Source: Flavonifractor sp052065355
GTDB lineage: Bacteria; Bacillota; Clostridia; Oscillospirales; Oscillospiraceae
Reading direction: 5' to 3'
Assembly (NCBI RefSeq): GCF_052065355.1
Contig: NZ_JBQHUF010000001.1
Span: 186,001-250,000 of the forward strand
Length of the DNA: 64,000 nucleotides
The notes beneath the pieces are model-generated. The model was not told the origin of the DNA and did not search any database. It saw only the letters and a list, made by a program, of their open reading frames with translations. This document shows positions 39,202 to 47,121 of the stretch, piece by piece. The position numbers and the translations under genes were made by a program. How positions within the stretch are numbered: position 1 is the first letter of the stretch; every line of letters starts with the position of its first letter.

Positions 39202-41514
39202 TTATTCTACGCTCTTCAGAGCGCCCAGCATGTCGATCTCCCGCATTTTCCGCCCGATGACCACATTGACCGCCAGGGCGAACAGCATGGTCACGCCGCA
39301 GGACAGGGCAATGGCTTTGCCTGTGATGACGACCTCCAATGGCATAGAGGTGATGGAGAGAATCAGAAACCGATCCAGCCCGATCCCCAGCGGGATACCC
39401 AGCAAGATGCCTACCGCAGCAAAGATCAGGTTTTCGCTGAGCTGGAGATATTTGATCTCTCCCTCATAAAAGCCCAACACCATCAGGGTGGCAAGGCTGC
39501 GGATCTGTTCAAAAAAGCTCATGATACCAAGGTTATAGATAACGATACAGGCCAGTCCGCCGCCGAAGACAATGAGAATGTAAACTACCATGGAGGTGTT
39601 TTCCATCTTCTCCACCACCGCGGCGGTGACCGTCTCACGGCTCTGCCAGCCATCCACAAAGTCGTAACCGTCCAGCTGGGTCTCCAGCATGACGACATCA
39701 TCGGCGGTCAGGTAAGCGGCAGTAGGGGTGTAGGCCCGGCCCAAGCTCCGCCAGATGCTGCGGCTGACATAAGCGCCGCTGACACAGCGGTTGACCTCCG
39801 CCACGGTCAGGGTGACATAGCCGCTCTCACCGGTGAAGCGGAGGGTGACGGTGTCCCCCTCTTCCAGTCCCAGGTCATCTGCCAGCTGTTTTTCCAGCAC
39901 CAGACCGTCCTCCGGCAGGGCCAGAGGAGCCTGTGCATAGGGGTCGTACAGGTGGAGGGAGACCGTGTCTTCCGCCACCGTCAGGGTAGTGGTGGCACGC
40001 TGGTCTTCACTGTACAGCCAGCAGGTAGTGGTCATCTCCAGCTCCGCGCCAGTAACGCCGGGGGAGGAAATCAGGCGGCTGTACTGGCTCTCCGTCACCG
40101 ATGTGTTCAGATCGGCCATTACATCGTAGCTGTTCTGGTTTTGGGCCAGAGCATCTGAATAGGTGTCCATAGAGTCTTTGATGGCGAAGGCCATGAACAC
40201 CAGGGCCATGCAGAAGGCGATGCCCACCACGCAGGTGAGCATGCGCACCTTGTTGCGGAAGGTGTTGCGCAGGATGTATTTTTGGTTGAAGCCCAGCCGC
40301 CGCCACAGGGGCCGGATGTGCTCCAGCATGAGGGAGCCGCCGCTCTTGGGGGCCTTGGGCCGCATGCACTGGGCGGGGGATTCCTTCAGCAGGGAACGGG
40401 CTACCAGCCAGGCGCTGCCGATGCAGCACAGGGCGGTGAGGCCCAGGGCCTGACCCCAGGCGTCAAAGTCGTGGACGATGGCGACAGGGGGCAGGTCACA
40501 CCCGGTAGCAATGGTCCAGACGATGAGGGCGGAAATGTATTTGCTCAGCAGCGCCCCCGGCGGGAAGCCGACGATGACTACCAGCAGGGCATGGAGCAGA
40601 TAGTAGAACAAAATAGTCCGGTCAGAGTAGCCCAGAGCCTTGAAAGTGCCGATATCCATTCGGGCACTTTCGATGAGGCGGTTCATGGTGCTCACCATCA
40701 TCAAAACCGCGCACAGGAAAAACAGAGTGGGGAAGAAGGTGAGGATGGGAACCAGATTGTTCTTGGTCTCCATCAGGGAATAGGCCTGCTGGTTGTCCTC
40801 CAGAGCCAGGATATTGACTACTTTGCTGCTCAGTACCTCATCTACCTCAGCGCGGATCTGAGCGGCGGAGACACCGTCGGCGGTGGTGATGCAAATCTGA
40901 TTGTAGATGTGGGAACCCATGATATCGCTGAGGGCTTCTTCCTTCACATAGGCGAAGCCGTAGCGCGAATAATCGGGGGAAGGCGTGGTGGCGTTGACCA
41001 GATACAGACACTCCGGGTCCTTGCCCAGACCACACACCTGAAGCCGCAGGTGGACCTCCAGGCCGGTGAGGGTGATCTCATACCAGTCCCCAACCCGCAG
41101 GCCACGCGCCTCGGCAAACTGGTCGCTGAGGAAAATCTCCTGACTGTTTTCCGGCAGGCGGCCCTCAGTTATATAGGGTGTGTTGATGGACTGATCCTCC
41201 GGCACCCCGTAGAGGGCCAGGGTGATGTCGCCGTTATGGCGTTCCTCCGCGTCCAGCACCACCCGGGGCTGTACGCCGGTGACGCCATTCAGCCCTTCCA
41301 GCGCCCGGCAGTCCGCCATGTCCAGTCCCACGCCGGTGATCCAGTAGTCAGCCACATTCTGGGCGTCGTAGTAGTCCTCCATCATGCGGTCCACGTTGTA
41401 GATGATCCCGCTGAGGCCGGTGTACACCACTACGGCGATCATGGTGATGATGCTCACCGAGATAAGCCGGGAGGCGGTGCGCCGCAGATCCCGGAAGAAA
41501 TTTTTCCAGATCAT
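39202..41514 (-). CDS. Large ABC permease (FtsX/MacB type)
   Basis: A 770-residue permease, about twice the length of the first exporter's permease. It has an N-terminal transmembrane helix (about 15-37), a long extracytoplasmic domain, three helices near the middle (about residues 245-400), a second extracytoplasmic domain and three helices at the end. This is the duplicated FtsX arrangement of bacitracin- and lantibiotic-type or lipid-handling exporters. The start is ATG 41514, overlapping the ATPase stop by 1 bp. Confidence 0.9.
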   Translation of the reverse strand: MIWKNFFRDLRRTASRLISVSIITMIAVVVYTGLSGIIYNVDRMMEDYYDAQNVADYWITGVGLDMADCRALEGLNGVTGVQPRVVLDAEERHNGDITLALYGVPEDQSINTPYITEGRLPENSQEIFLSDQFAEARGLRVGDWYEITLTGLEVHLRLQVCGLGKDPECLYLVNATTPSPDYSRYGFAYVKEEALSDIMGSHIYNQICITTADGVSAAQIRAEVDEVLSSKVVNILALEDNQQAYSLMETKNNLVPILTFFPTLFFLCAVLMMVSTMNRLIESARMDIGTFKALGYSDRTILFYYLLHALLVVIVGFPPGALLSKYISALIVWTIATGCDLPPVAIVHDFDAWGQALGLTALCCIGSAWLVARSLLKESPAQCMRPKAPKSGGSLMLEHIRPLWRRLGFNQKYILRNTFRNKVRMLTCVVGIAFCMALVFMAFAIKDSMDTYSDALAQNQNSYDVMADLNTSVTESQYSRLISSPGVTGAELEMTTTCWLYSEDQRATTTLTVAEDTVSLHLYDPYAQAPLALPEDGLVLEKQLADDLGLEEGDTVTLRFTGESGYVTLTVAEVNRCVSGAYVSRSIWRSLGRAYTPTAAYLTADDVVMLETQLDGYDFVDGWQSRETVTAAVVEKMENTSMVVYILIVFGGGLACIVIYNLGIMSFFEQIRSLATLMVLGFYEGEIKYLQLSENLIFAAVGILLGIPLGIGLDRFLILSITSMPLEVVITGKAIALSCGVTMLFALAVNVVIGRKMREIDMLGALKSVE

Positions 41515-41515
41515 G

Positions 41516-42217
41516 CTACCACTCCAGCTCCTGTACTGGTACCGGGTTGGGATTTTCTGTAAATGACTCAATCTTACCGCTCTTCATGCGGATGACGATA
41601 TCGGCGGTAGGGGCCAGGGCTCCATTGTGAGTGACCACCACCACCGTCTTTTTGCTTTTCTTGCACAGGTCGTACAGCAGGGCCAGAATGGACTTGCCCG
41701 TCACGTAATCCAGAGCGCCGGTAGGCTCATCGCACAGCAGCACGTCGGGATTCTTGGCCAAAGCCCGGGCGATGGCCCCCCGCTGCTGTTCGCCGCCGGA
41801 GCACTGGGCAGGGAAGTTGCCCGCCCGATCCCCCAGACCCACCATGTCCAGCACTTCTCTGGCGTCTAAGGGATTCTTGCAGATCTGGCTGGCCAGCTCC
41901 ACATTTTCCAGCACCGTCAGGCTAGGCATCAGGTTATAGAACTGAAAGACAAAGCCGATACTCTCCCGCCGGTACTGGGTGAGCTGCTTTTTGTTGAAGC
42001 TGGAGATCTCCTTGTCGTTGACGAAGACCTTGCCGCCGGTGGGGGAGTCCATGCCGCCCAGGATGTTGAGTACCGTGGACTTGCCGGCGCCGCTGGCGCC
42101 CAGGATAATGGTATACTTACCCTCCGGGATGTCAAAGCTCACGTCGTCTACTGCGCGGATGGTATTTTTACCCATCACATATTCCCGCACCACATGCTCC
42201 AGACGCACGCCCGACAT
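41516..42217 (-). CDS. ABC exporter ATPase of second system
   Basis: A 233-residue LolD/MacB-type ATPase with Walker A G-A-S-G-A-G-K-S-T, signature C-S-G-G-E-Q-Q-R (Cys in place of Leu) and Walker B V-L-L-C-D-E-P. It starts at ATG 42217 after AGGAGGAA and leads the minus-strand operon ATPase-permease-adaptor. The order differs from the plus-strand exporter (adaptor-ATPase-permease), so the two systems are not a simple duplication. Confidence 0.94.
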   Translation of the reverse strand: MSGVRLEHVVREYVMGKNTIRAVDDVSFDIPEGKYTIILGASGAGKSTVLNILGGMDSPTGGKVFVNDKEISSFNKKQLTQYRRESIGFVFQFYNLMPSLTVLENVELASQICKNPLDAREVLDMVGLGDRAGNFPAQCSGGEQQRGAIARALAKNPDVLLCDEPTGALDYVTGKSILALLYDLCKKSKKTVVVVTHNGALAPTADIVIRMKSGKIESFTENPNPVPVQELEW

Positions 42218-42255
42218 CGGCAGTTCCTCCTTCCGACAGCTGGATTTTTTGTTTT

Positions 42256-42285
42256 ATTATAGCGTTTTTACCGGTGATGCGTCAA
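42256..42285 (-). promoter_or_regulatory. Promoter of the second exporter operon
   Basis: On the minus strand TTGACG (42280-42285) and TATAAT (42256-42261) are 18 bp apart, about 40 bp before the ATPase start. Confidence 0.8.
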
Positions 42286-42300
42286 GGCGGGCGGGTATAG

Positions 42301-42332
42301 AAAAGCAGCCTGCCTTTTCAGGCAGGCTGCTG
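42301..42332 (-). terminator. Terminator after pyrG
   Basis: Stem AGCAGCCTGCC/GGCAGGCTGCT with a 6-base loop, followed on the minus strand by a T-rich run, lies 24 bp after the pyrG stop. Confidence 0.9.
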
Positions 42333-42355
42333 TGTTTCCAACCGGTTCCGAACAA

Positions 42356-43957
42356 TTATTTTTGTGCCAGAGCGGCGCTCACAAAGCCGTGGAAGATGGG
42401 ATGGGCGCGGTTGGGGCGGCTCTTAAATTCCGGATGGAACTGGACGCCCAGGAAGAAGGGGTGGTCCTTTAGTTCCACTGCCTCCACCAGACGGCCGTCG
42501 GGGGAAGTGCCGCTGAGTGTCAGACCGGCCTCCTCCAGGCCCTGGCGGTAGTCGTTGCTGAACTCGTAGCGGTGGCGATGCCGCTCATGGATGAGAGGCT
42601 GACCGTAGCACCGCTCCAACAGAGTGCCGGGAGCTGTCTGGCAGGGCCAGCTGCCCAACCGGAGCGTGCCGCCCTTGTCGATCTCGTCGCTCTGGCCGGG
42701 CATGAAGTCGATAACTTTATAGGGGCAGTCCGGGTCAAACTCCCCGGAGTTGGCGCCTGTCAGCCCGGCCATATCCCGGGCAAATTCGATGACTGCGATC
42801 TGCATGCCCAGGCAGATGCCCAAATAGGGTACCTTGTGCTCCCTGGCGTACCGGGCAGCCAGGATCATCCCCTCAATGCCCCGGCTGCCGAAGCCGCCGG
42901 GTACCAGGATACCATCTGCCCCGTCCAGTACCTGCTGGCAGGTCTCGGGGGTGATAGTCTCAGAATCCACCCACCGGATGTCCACACGGGTCCCCAGCGC
43001 GTAGCCGGCGTGCCGCAGAGCCTCAGCTACCGAAAGGTAGGCGTCGTGGAGCTGGACGTACTTACCCACCAGAGCGATGGTCACCGCCCGGTCCTGCCGT
43101 CGGATGCGTTCCACCAGAGCCTGCCACTCGCTCAGGTCAGGAGCGGGGGCGTCGATGCCCAGCCGGCGGCACACCACCTGGGAGAAGTGGGCCTGCTCCA
43201 GCATGAGGGGCGCCTCATACAGGTTGGGCAGGGTGAGGTTTTCAATGACGCAGTCCCGGCTGACGCCGCAAAAGCCGGAGATTTTTTGAAAAATACTCTC
43301 GTCACGGATAGGCTCGTCACACCGCAGCACGATGATGTCGGGGGAGATGCCGAAGCCCTGCAGCTCCTTCACCGAGTGCTGGGTGGGTTTGGACTTGTGC
43401 TCCCCGGAGGCCCGCAGGTAGGGCACCAGTGTGACGTGAATATAAAGGGCATTGTCCCGTCCTACCTCCCGGCCTACCTGGCGGATGGCCTCCAGGAAGG
43501 GCTGGCTTTCGATGTCACCGGTAGTGCCACCGATCTCGGTGATGACCACATCGGCATTGGTCTTCTGTCCCACACTGTAGATGAACCGCTTGATCTCATC
43601 GGTGATGTGCGGGATGGTCTGTACCGTGCCGCCCAGGTACTCTCCACGCCGCTCCTTGGCAATGACGTTGGAATACACCCGGCCGGTGGTCAGGTTGGAG
43701 AACTGGTTCAGATCTTCGTCGATGAATCGCTCATAGTGACCCAGATCCAGGTCGGTCTCTGCCCCGTCCTCGGTGACGAATACCTCTCCGTGCTGGTAAG
43801 GGCTCATGGTGCCCGGGTCCACGTTGATGTAGGGATCCAGCTTTTGGGCTGCCACCTTTAACCCCCGGGCCTTCAGCAGCCGACCCAGAGAGGCGGCGGT
43901 GATTCCCTTGCCAAGACCGGACACCACTCCGCCGGTCACAAAAATGTATTTCGTCAC
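42356..43957 (-). CDS. pyrG: CTP synthase
   Basis: Aminates UTP to CTP with glutamine-derived ammonia. The 533-residue protein starts at GTG 43957 after AAAGGAG. The synthetase domain (about 1-270) begins T-K-Y-I-F-V-T-G-G-V-V-S-G-L-G-K-G with the ATP loop. The glutaminase domain (about 300-533) has the nucleophile in G-I-C-L-G-M-Q and the late H-P-E-F. It is not in the pyr operon at 7-11 kb and has its own promoter and leader terminator. Confidence 0.96.
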   Translation of the reverse strand: MTKYIFVTGGVVSGLGKGITAASLGRLLKARGLKVAAQKLDPYINVDPGTMSPYQHGEVFVTEDGAETDLDLGHYERFIDEDLNQFSNLTTGRVYSNVIAKERRGEYLGGTVQTIPHITDEIKRFIYSVGQKTNADVVITEIGGTTGDIESQPFLEAIRQVGREVGRDNALYIHVTLVPYLRASGEHKSKPTQHSVKELQGFGISPDIIVLRCDEPIRDESIFQKISGFCGVSRDCVIENLTLPNLYEAPLMLEQAHFSQVVCRRLGIDAPAPDLSEWQALVERIRRQDRAVTIALVGKYVQLHDAYLSVAEALRHAGYALGTRVDIRWVDSETITPETCQQVLDGADGILVPGGFGSRGIEGMILAARYAREHKVPYLGICLGMQIAVIEFARDMAGLTGANSGEFDPDCPYKVIDFMPGQSDEIDKGGTLRLGSWPCQTAPGTLLERCYGQPLIHERHRHRYEFSNDYRQGLEEAGLTLSGTSPDGRLVEAVELKDHPFFLGVQFHPEFKSRPNRAHPIFHGFVSAALAQK

Positions 43958-43974
43958 AGTGAGGACTCCTTTCC

Positions 43975-44025
43975 CAAATAAAAGGGACAGAGAGGCCCCG
44001 AACGTCATCCGGGACCTCTCTGTCC
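43975..44025 (-). terminator. Attenuator-like terminator in the pyrG leader
   Basis: Immediately upstream of the pyrG ribosome binding site the minus strand forms a stem of up to 16 pairs (GGACAGAGAGG with CCTCTCTGTCC plus inner GC pairs, 44009-44025 and 43984-43999), followed by CTTTTATTT. It lies only a few bases after the predicted transcription start, so it should control read-through into pyrG. Confidence 0.85.
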
Positions 44026-44037
44026 TTGAACAGGGAT

Positions 44038-44066
44038 ATGATAGACGGTTTTATGCAGGATGTCAA
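44038..44066 (-). promoter_or_regulatory. pyrG promoter
   Basis: On the minus strand TTGACA (44061-44066) and TATCAT (44038-44043) are 17 bp apart. The predicted start is near 44031. Confidence 0.85.
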
Positions 44067-44092
44067 GAGAAAACTTGCAGAAATAGATTCCT

Positions 44093-44233
44093 TTATTTGG
44101 AGCCTTTCCGAAGCAGGCGGCGCAGCTCCCGACCCTGTGAGCTGTCAGGACGGGCCAGAGCCCGCAGAAACGCCCTGGGATTGGCACAAAACAGGGTGAG
44201 GCACACGGTGATCCGCCGCAAAATGCCCTTCAT
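44093..44233 (-). CDS. Small basic hypothetical protein (46 aa)
   Basis: ATG 44233 follows GGGAGGGG with good spacing. The product is basic with one short hydrophobic stretch (I-T-V-C-L-T-L-F-C-A, residues 8-17) and an Arg/Leu-rich second half. It is upstream of the pyrG promoter and has no terminator of its own in view. No family was recognised. The ribosome binding site is the main support. Confidence 0.5.
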   Translation of the reverse strand: MKGILRRITVCLTLFCANPRAFLRALARPDSSQGRELRRLLRKGSK

Positions 44234-44424
44234 GTTATCCCCTCCCGTGCCAGTATAGGACGGATGATGTGTCGGAATATGGCGAAAAGAGGGGAGGACT
44301 GGTGCAAGATTTTAGCAGTCCTTTACCATATCTTGATGGAAAGCGCGCCGGGAAGCTGGTATCCTGTGAGTCAGGAGACCAGCCGTGTTTCTGAAAACAG
44401 TTTGAAGGGAAAGGGGTTTTTTCT

Positions 44425-44619
44425 GTGATTCCTTGTCAAAAGAGCTGTTCAGCCTACTGTGAGGGCTGCCACAAGAGCTGTACCCAGTGGAGGGCGTTTC
44501 AGACGCGGCTACGGGAGGAACGCCAGGCCAAAAAGGACTATCTGAAATATTACAACGAGCTGTGCGGGGCGGTGACCCGTCAGTTCCGGGCCATTGGAGC
44601 CTATTGTGCAGTTCGTTGA
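44425..44619 (+). CDS. Small cysteine-rich protein (64 aa)
   Basis: GTG start at 44425 after AAGGGAAAGGGG. The N-terminal 20 residues carry five Cys in the pattern CxxxCxxxCxxCxxxC, followed by a basic helix (W-R-A-F-Q-T-R-L-R-E-E-R-Q-A-K-K) and a C-terminal helix with two more Cys. This looks like a zinc-finger or redox-type small protein. It ends before a strong terminator. No family was recognised. Confidence 0.65.
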   Translation: MIPCQKSCSAYCEGCHKSCTQWRAFQTRLREERQAKKDYLKYYNELCGAVTRQFRAIGAYCAVR

Positions 44620-44628
44620 TGGAATAAA

Positions 44629-44670
44629 ACAGCCGCCGCTGATACCGGAAAGGTGTCAGCGGCGGCATTT
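44629..44670. terminator. Bidirectional terminator between Cys-rich gene and MocR gene
   Basis: Stem GCCGCCGCTGA-ACC/GGT-TCAGCGGCGGC with an A-run before and T-run after, between convergent genes. Confidence 0.88.
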
Positions 44671-44676
44671 TTATGC

Positions 44677-46077
44677 TCAGAAGCCCCAGGCCTTTTTCAG
44701 CTGCTCAAGGGCGGGGGCCATCTCCTGGGCGGCAATGCGGGTGTATCCCAGAATAAGGGCGGGCGGCCGGTCGGGTGGTGCGGGGGACAGATCATATGCA
44801 GACAGGGGAGAGAGCCCTACTCCCGCCCGGGCGGCCCGGTCCACCAGCTCTGTTTCGTCCCACCGCTTGTCCATCCACAGAAGCAGATGGAGCCCTGCGT
44901 CCCCACCGGCAAAGGAGCCAGTTTCCAACAGTCCGGAGCTCCGGGCGGCGGCCAGCAGGGCTTCCCGCCGGGCTTTGTACCGGGTACGGGTGCGGTTAAG
45001 GTGCCGCTCAAAGTGGCCCCGCTCCATAAACCGGGCCAGGGCGTATTGTTCAAAGGAGGGAACGGTGGAGGAATAAAACCAGAACTCCCGCCGCCATTTT
45101 TCTGCCAGAGCCGCAGGCAGCACCATGTAGCTCACACGCAGGGAGGGGGCCAGGGTCTTGGCAAAGGTGTTCAGGTAGATCACCCGGCCGCTGCCGTCCA
45201 GGCTCTGGAGGGCCGGGATGGGTTTGCCGGAGAAGCGGAACTCACTGTCGTAATCGTCCTCAATGATATACCGCTCCGGCGCCTCTGCGGCCCAGCGCAG
45301 CAGGGCCTGCCGCCGGGGAGCGGGCATGATGATGCCCAGGGGAAAGTGATGGGAGGGGGTGACGTGGACCACCCGCACCTGGTGAGAATCCAGCTCGTCC
45401 ACCCGCAGACCCTGCCGGTCCAGGGGAATGGGCTCCACACGGACGCCGCAGCTGGTGAGGATGCGGTGGGTCTTGCCGTAGCCCGGATCCTCCACACCGT
45501 AGGCTCCTTCCCGGCCCAGCAGCTGTACCAGCAGGGCGATAAGGGTTTCCGACCCGGCTCCCACTACGATCTGGTCCGGGTGGGCCCGGATGCCCCGGAA
45601 GCGGTAGAGGTGTCCGGCGATGGCCTGCCGCAGTTCCGGTACCCCCTGCGGATGGGGGGCGGAGAGCAGCCGATCCTCCTGTTCCGATAAGACCTCCCTC
45701 ATGAGTCTGGCCCAGGTGGAGAAGGGGAAGAGAGCGGTATCCACGCCGCCGGTGGAGAAATCCCACCGGAAGGATGGGCGGACCGGCTCCCGGAGGTCGG
45801 GGGCAGGATCTCGTTCCTGCGGCTGGGGCTCTTGGGCTCCGGCCTGAACGAAAAAGCCCCGACGAGCCTCGGAACGGAGGTAACCCTCCGCCAGAAGCTG
45901 GTCATAGGCGCCCTCTACTGTTACCACGCTTATTTTTAGGTGAGTGGCCAGGGAGCGCTTGGAAGGCAGCCGGGTTCCCGGCCGCAGCCTGCCGGCCTCG
46001 ATTTCTCCACGGATATGGCGGTAGAGCTGTTCATACAGCGGCCGGCGGTCCCCGGCGTCCAGGATCGGTGTAAGCAT
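44677..46077 (-). CDS. MocR-family regulator (GntR HTH plus aminotransferase domain)
   Basis: A 466-residue PLP-dependent regulator. Residues 1-75 are a GntR winged helix (L-Y-E-Q-L-Y-R-H-I-R-G-E-I, then L-P-S-K-R-S-L-A). Residues about 110-466 are a class I aminotransferase-like domain with the PLP lysine in N-T-F-A-K-T-L-A-P-S-L-R. MocR proteins often control vitamin B6 synthesis (PdxR) or amine metabolism, but no pdx genes are nearby. The start is ATG 46077 after GGGAGGA. A promoter (TTGCTA-17-TATACT) lies just upstream. Confidence 0.92.
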   Translation of the reverse strand: MLTPILDAGDRRPLYEQLYRHIRGEIEAGRLRPGTRLPSKRSLATHLKISVVTVEGAYDQLLAEGYLRSEARRGFFVQAGAQEPQPQERDPAPDLREPVRPSFRWDFSTGGVDTALFPFSTWARLMREVLSEQEDRLLSAPHPQGVPELRQAIAGHLYRFRGIRAHPDQIVVGAGSETLIALLVQLLGREGAYGVEDPGYGKTHRILTSCGVRVEPIPLDRQGLRVDELDSHQVRVVHVTPSHHFPLGIIMPAPRRQALLRWAAEAPERYIIEDDYDSEFRFSGKPIPALQSLDGSGRVIYLNTFAKTLAPSLRVSYMVLPAALAEKWRREFWFYSSTVPSFEQYALARFMERGHFERHLNRTRTRYKARREALLAAARSSGLLETGSFAGGDAGLHLLLWMDKRWDETELVDRAARAGVGLSPLSAYDLSPAPPDRPPALILGYTRIAAQEMAPALEQLKKAWGF

Positions 46078-46116
46078 GCGCAGTCCTCCCAACTGACCTG
46101 GTCAAATCCTGCATTT

Positions 46117-46145
46117 AGTATAAACAAGATAAGACCAAATAGCAA
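46117..46145 (-). promoter_or_regulatory. Promoter of the MocR gene
   Basis: On the minus strand TTGCTA (46140-46145) and TATACT (46117-46122) are 17 bp apart. GGTC and GACC half-sites flank it and may be a regulator site. Confidence 0.65.
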
Positions 46146-46268
46146 CGGGGACCCACGAAGTCCATCGAAAGCGGTCTGACGATAAAAAATATACCCCGTG
46201 GCCCTGCCGTATGAAAGGGTCTGCCGCGGAAATACTGAACACAGATTCCGAGGCAAGGGGGCAGAGCC

Positions 46269-47039
46269 GTGCAGGGAAAGGTAGAGATCTGCGGCGTCAA
46301 CACGTCAAAGCTGAAGGTGCTGAAAAATGAGGAGACCATGGAGCTGCTCCGCCGCACCAAGGAGGGGGACATGGAGGCCCGGGAGCAGCTCATCGCCGGC
46401 AATCTGCGCCTGGTACTCTCAGTGATCCAGAAGTTCTCCAACCGGGGGGAGAATGTAGACGACCTGTTTCAGGTAGGGTGCATTGGCCTGATCAAGGCCA
46501 TTGATAACTTCAATATCGACATGGATGTGCGTTTTTCCACCTACGGCGTGCCTATGATCGTGGGGGAGATCCGCCGTTATCTCCGGGACAACTCCACCAT
46601 GCGGGTGTCCCGGTCCATGCGGGATACGGCCTACCGGGTACTTCAGGTCAAGGAAAAGTTCATGTCCGAGCACCAGCGGGAGCCCAGCATTGACGAGATC
46701 GCCAAACTGCTGGAGCTGAAGCGGGAGGATGTGGTGTTTGCCCTGGACGCGGTACTGGATCCGGTGTCCCTTTACGAGCCGGTATACGACCATGGGGGAG
46801 ATACCATCTGCGTCATGGACCAGGTGAAGGACTCCAAAAACACCGACGAAAGTTGGCTGGAGCACATCGCTCTGAAGGAGGCCATGGCCCGGCTCACCGA
46901 CCGGGAGCGGCACATCCTTGCCCTGCGGTTCTTCCAGGGCAAGACCCAGATGGAGGTGTCGGCTGAGGTAGGTATCTCCCAGGCACAGGTTTCGAGATTG
47001 GAAAAAAACGCCATCAATCAGATCAAAAAGAATATTTAG
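46269..47039 (+). CDS. sigG: Forespore sigma factor sigma-G
   Basis: Late forespore sigma factor. The 256-residue protein opens with the sigma-G signature K-V-E-I-C-G-V-N-T-S-K-L (SpoIIAB/Gin contact region), then N-L-R-L-V-L-S-V-I-Q-K-F and D-L-F-Q-V-G-C-I-G-L-I-K (region 2), D-P-V-S-L-Y-E-P-V-Y (region 3) and V-G-I-S-Q-A-Q-V-S-R-L-E-K (region 4). The start is GTG 46269. A GTATG then GGAAATACT arrangement at 46208-46236 loosely resembles a forespore-sigma promoter. It is detached from spoIIGA-sigE, unlike in Bacillus and many Clostridia. Confidence 0.94.
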   Translation: MQGKVEICGVNTSKLKVLKNEETMELLRRTKEGDMEAREQLIAGNLRLVLSVIQKFSNRGENVDDLFQVGCIGLIKAIDNFNIDMDVRFSTYGVPMIVGEIRRYLRDNSTMRVSRSMRDTAYRVLQVKEKFMSEHQREPSIDEIAKLLELKREDVVFALDAVLDPVSLYEPVYDHGGDTICVMDQVKDSKNTDESWLEHIALKEAMARLTDRERHILALRFFQGKTQMEVSAEVGISQAQVSRLEKNAINQIKKNI

Positions 47040-47053
47040 CAGCCGGAAAGCGA

Positions 47054-47083
47054 TTGCCATTCTATGGGCTGCCGTGGTACAAT
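47054..47083 (+). promoter_or_regulatory. Promoter of the LOR/SDH gene
   Basis: TTGCCA (47054-47059) and TACAAT (47078-47083) are 18 bp apart, 38 bp upstream of the start codon. Confidence 0.65.
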
Positions 47084-47121
47084 AATCAGGAACACAGAAA
47101 TAGAAAGGGGTCCTGTTTACC

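Noticed and set aside
43960..44040. Standard Bacillus-type pyrG reiterative-transcription attenuator
   Set aside because: The predicted transcript start is not GGGC and the pyrimidine-rich arm is on the 3' side of the stem, so only a terminator is claimed.
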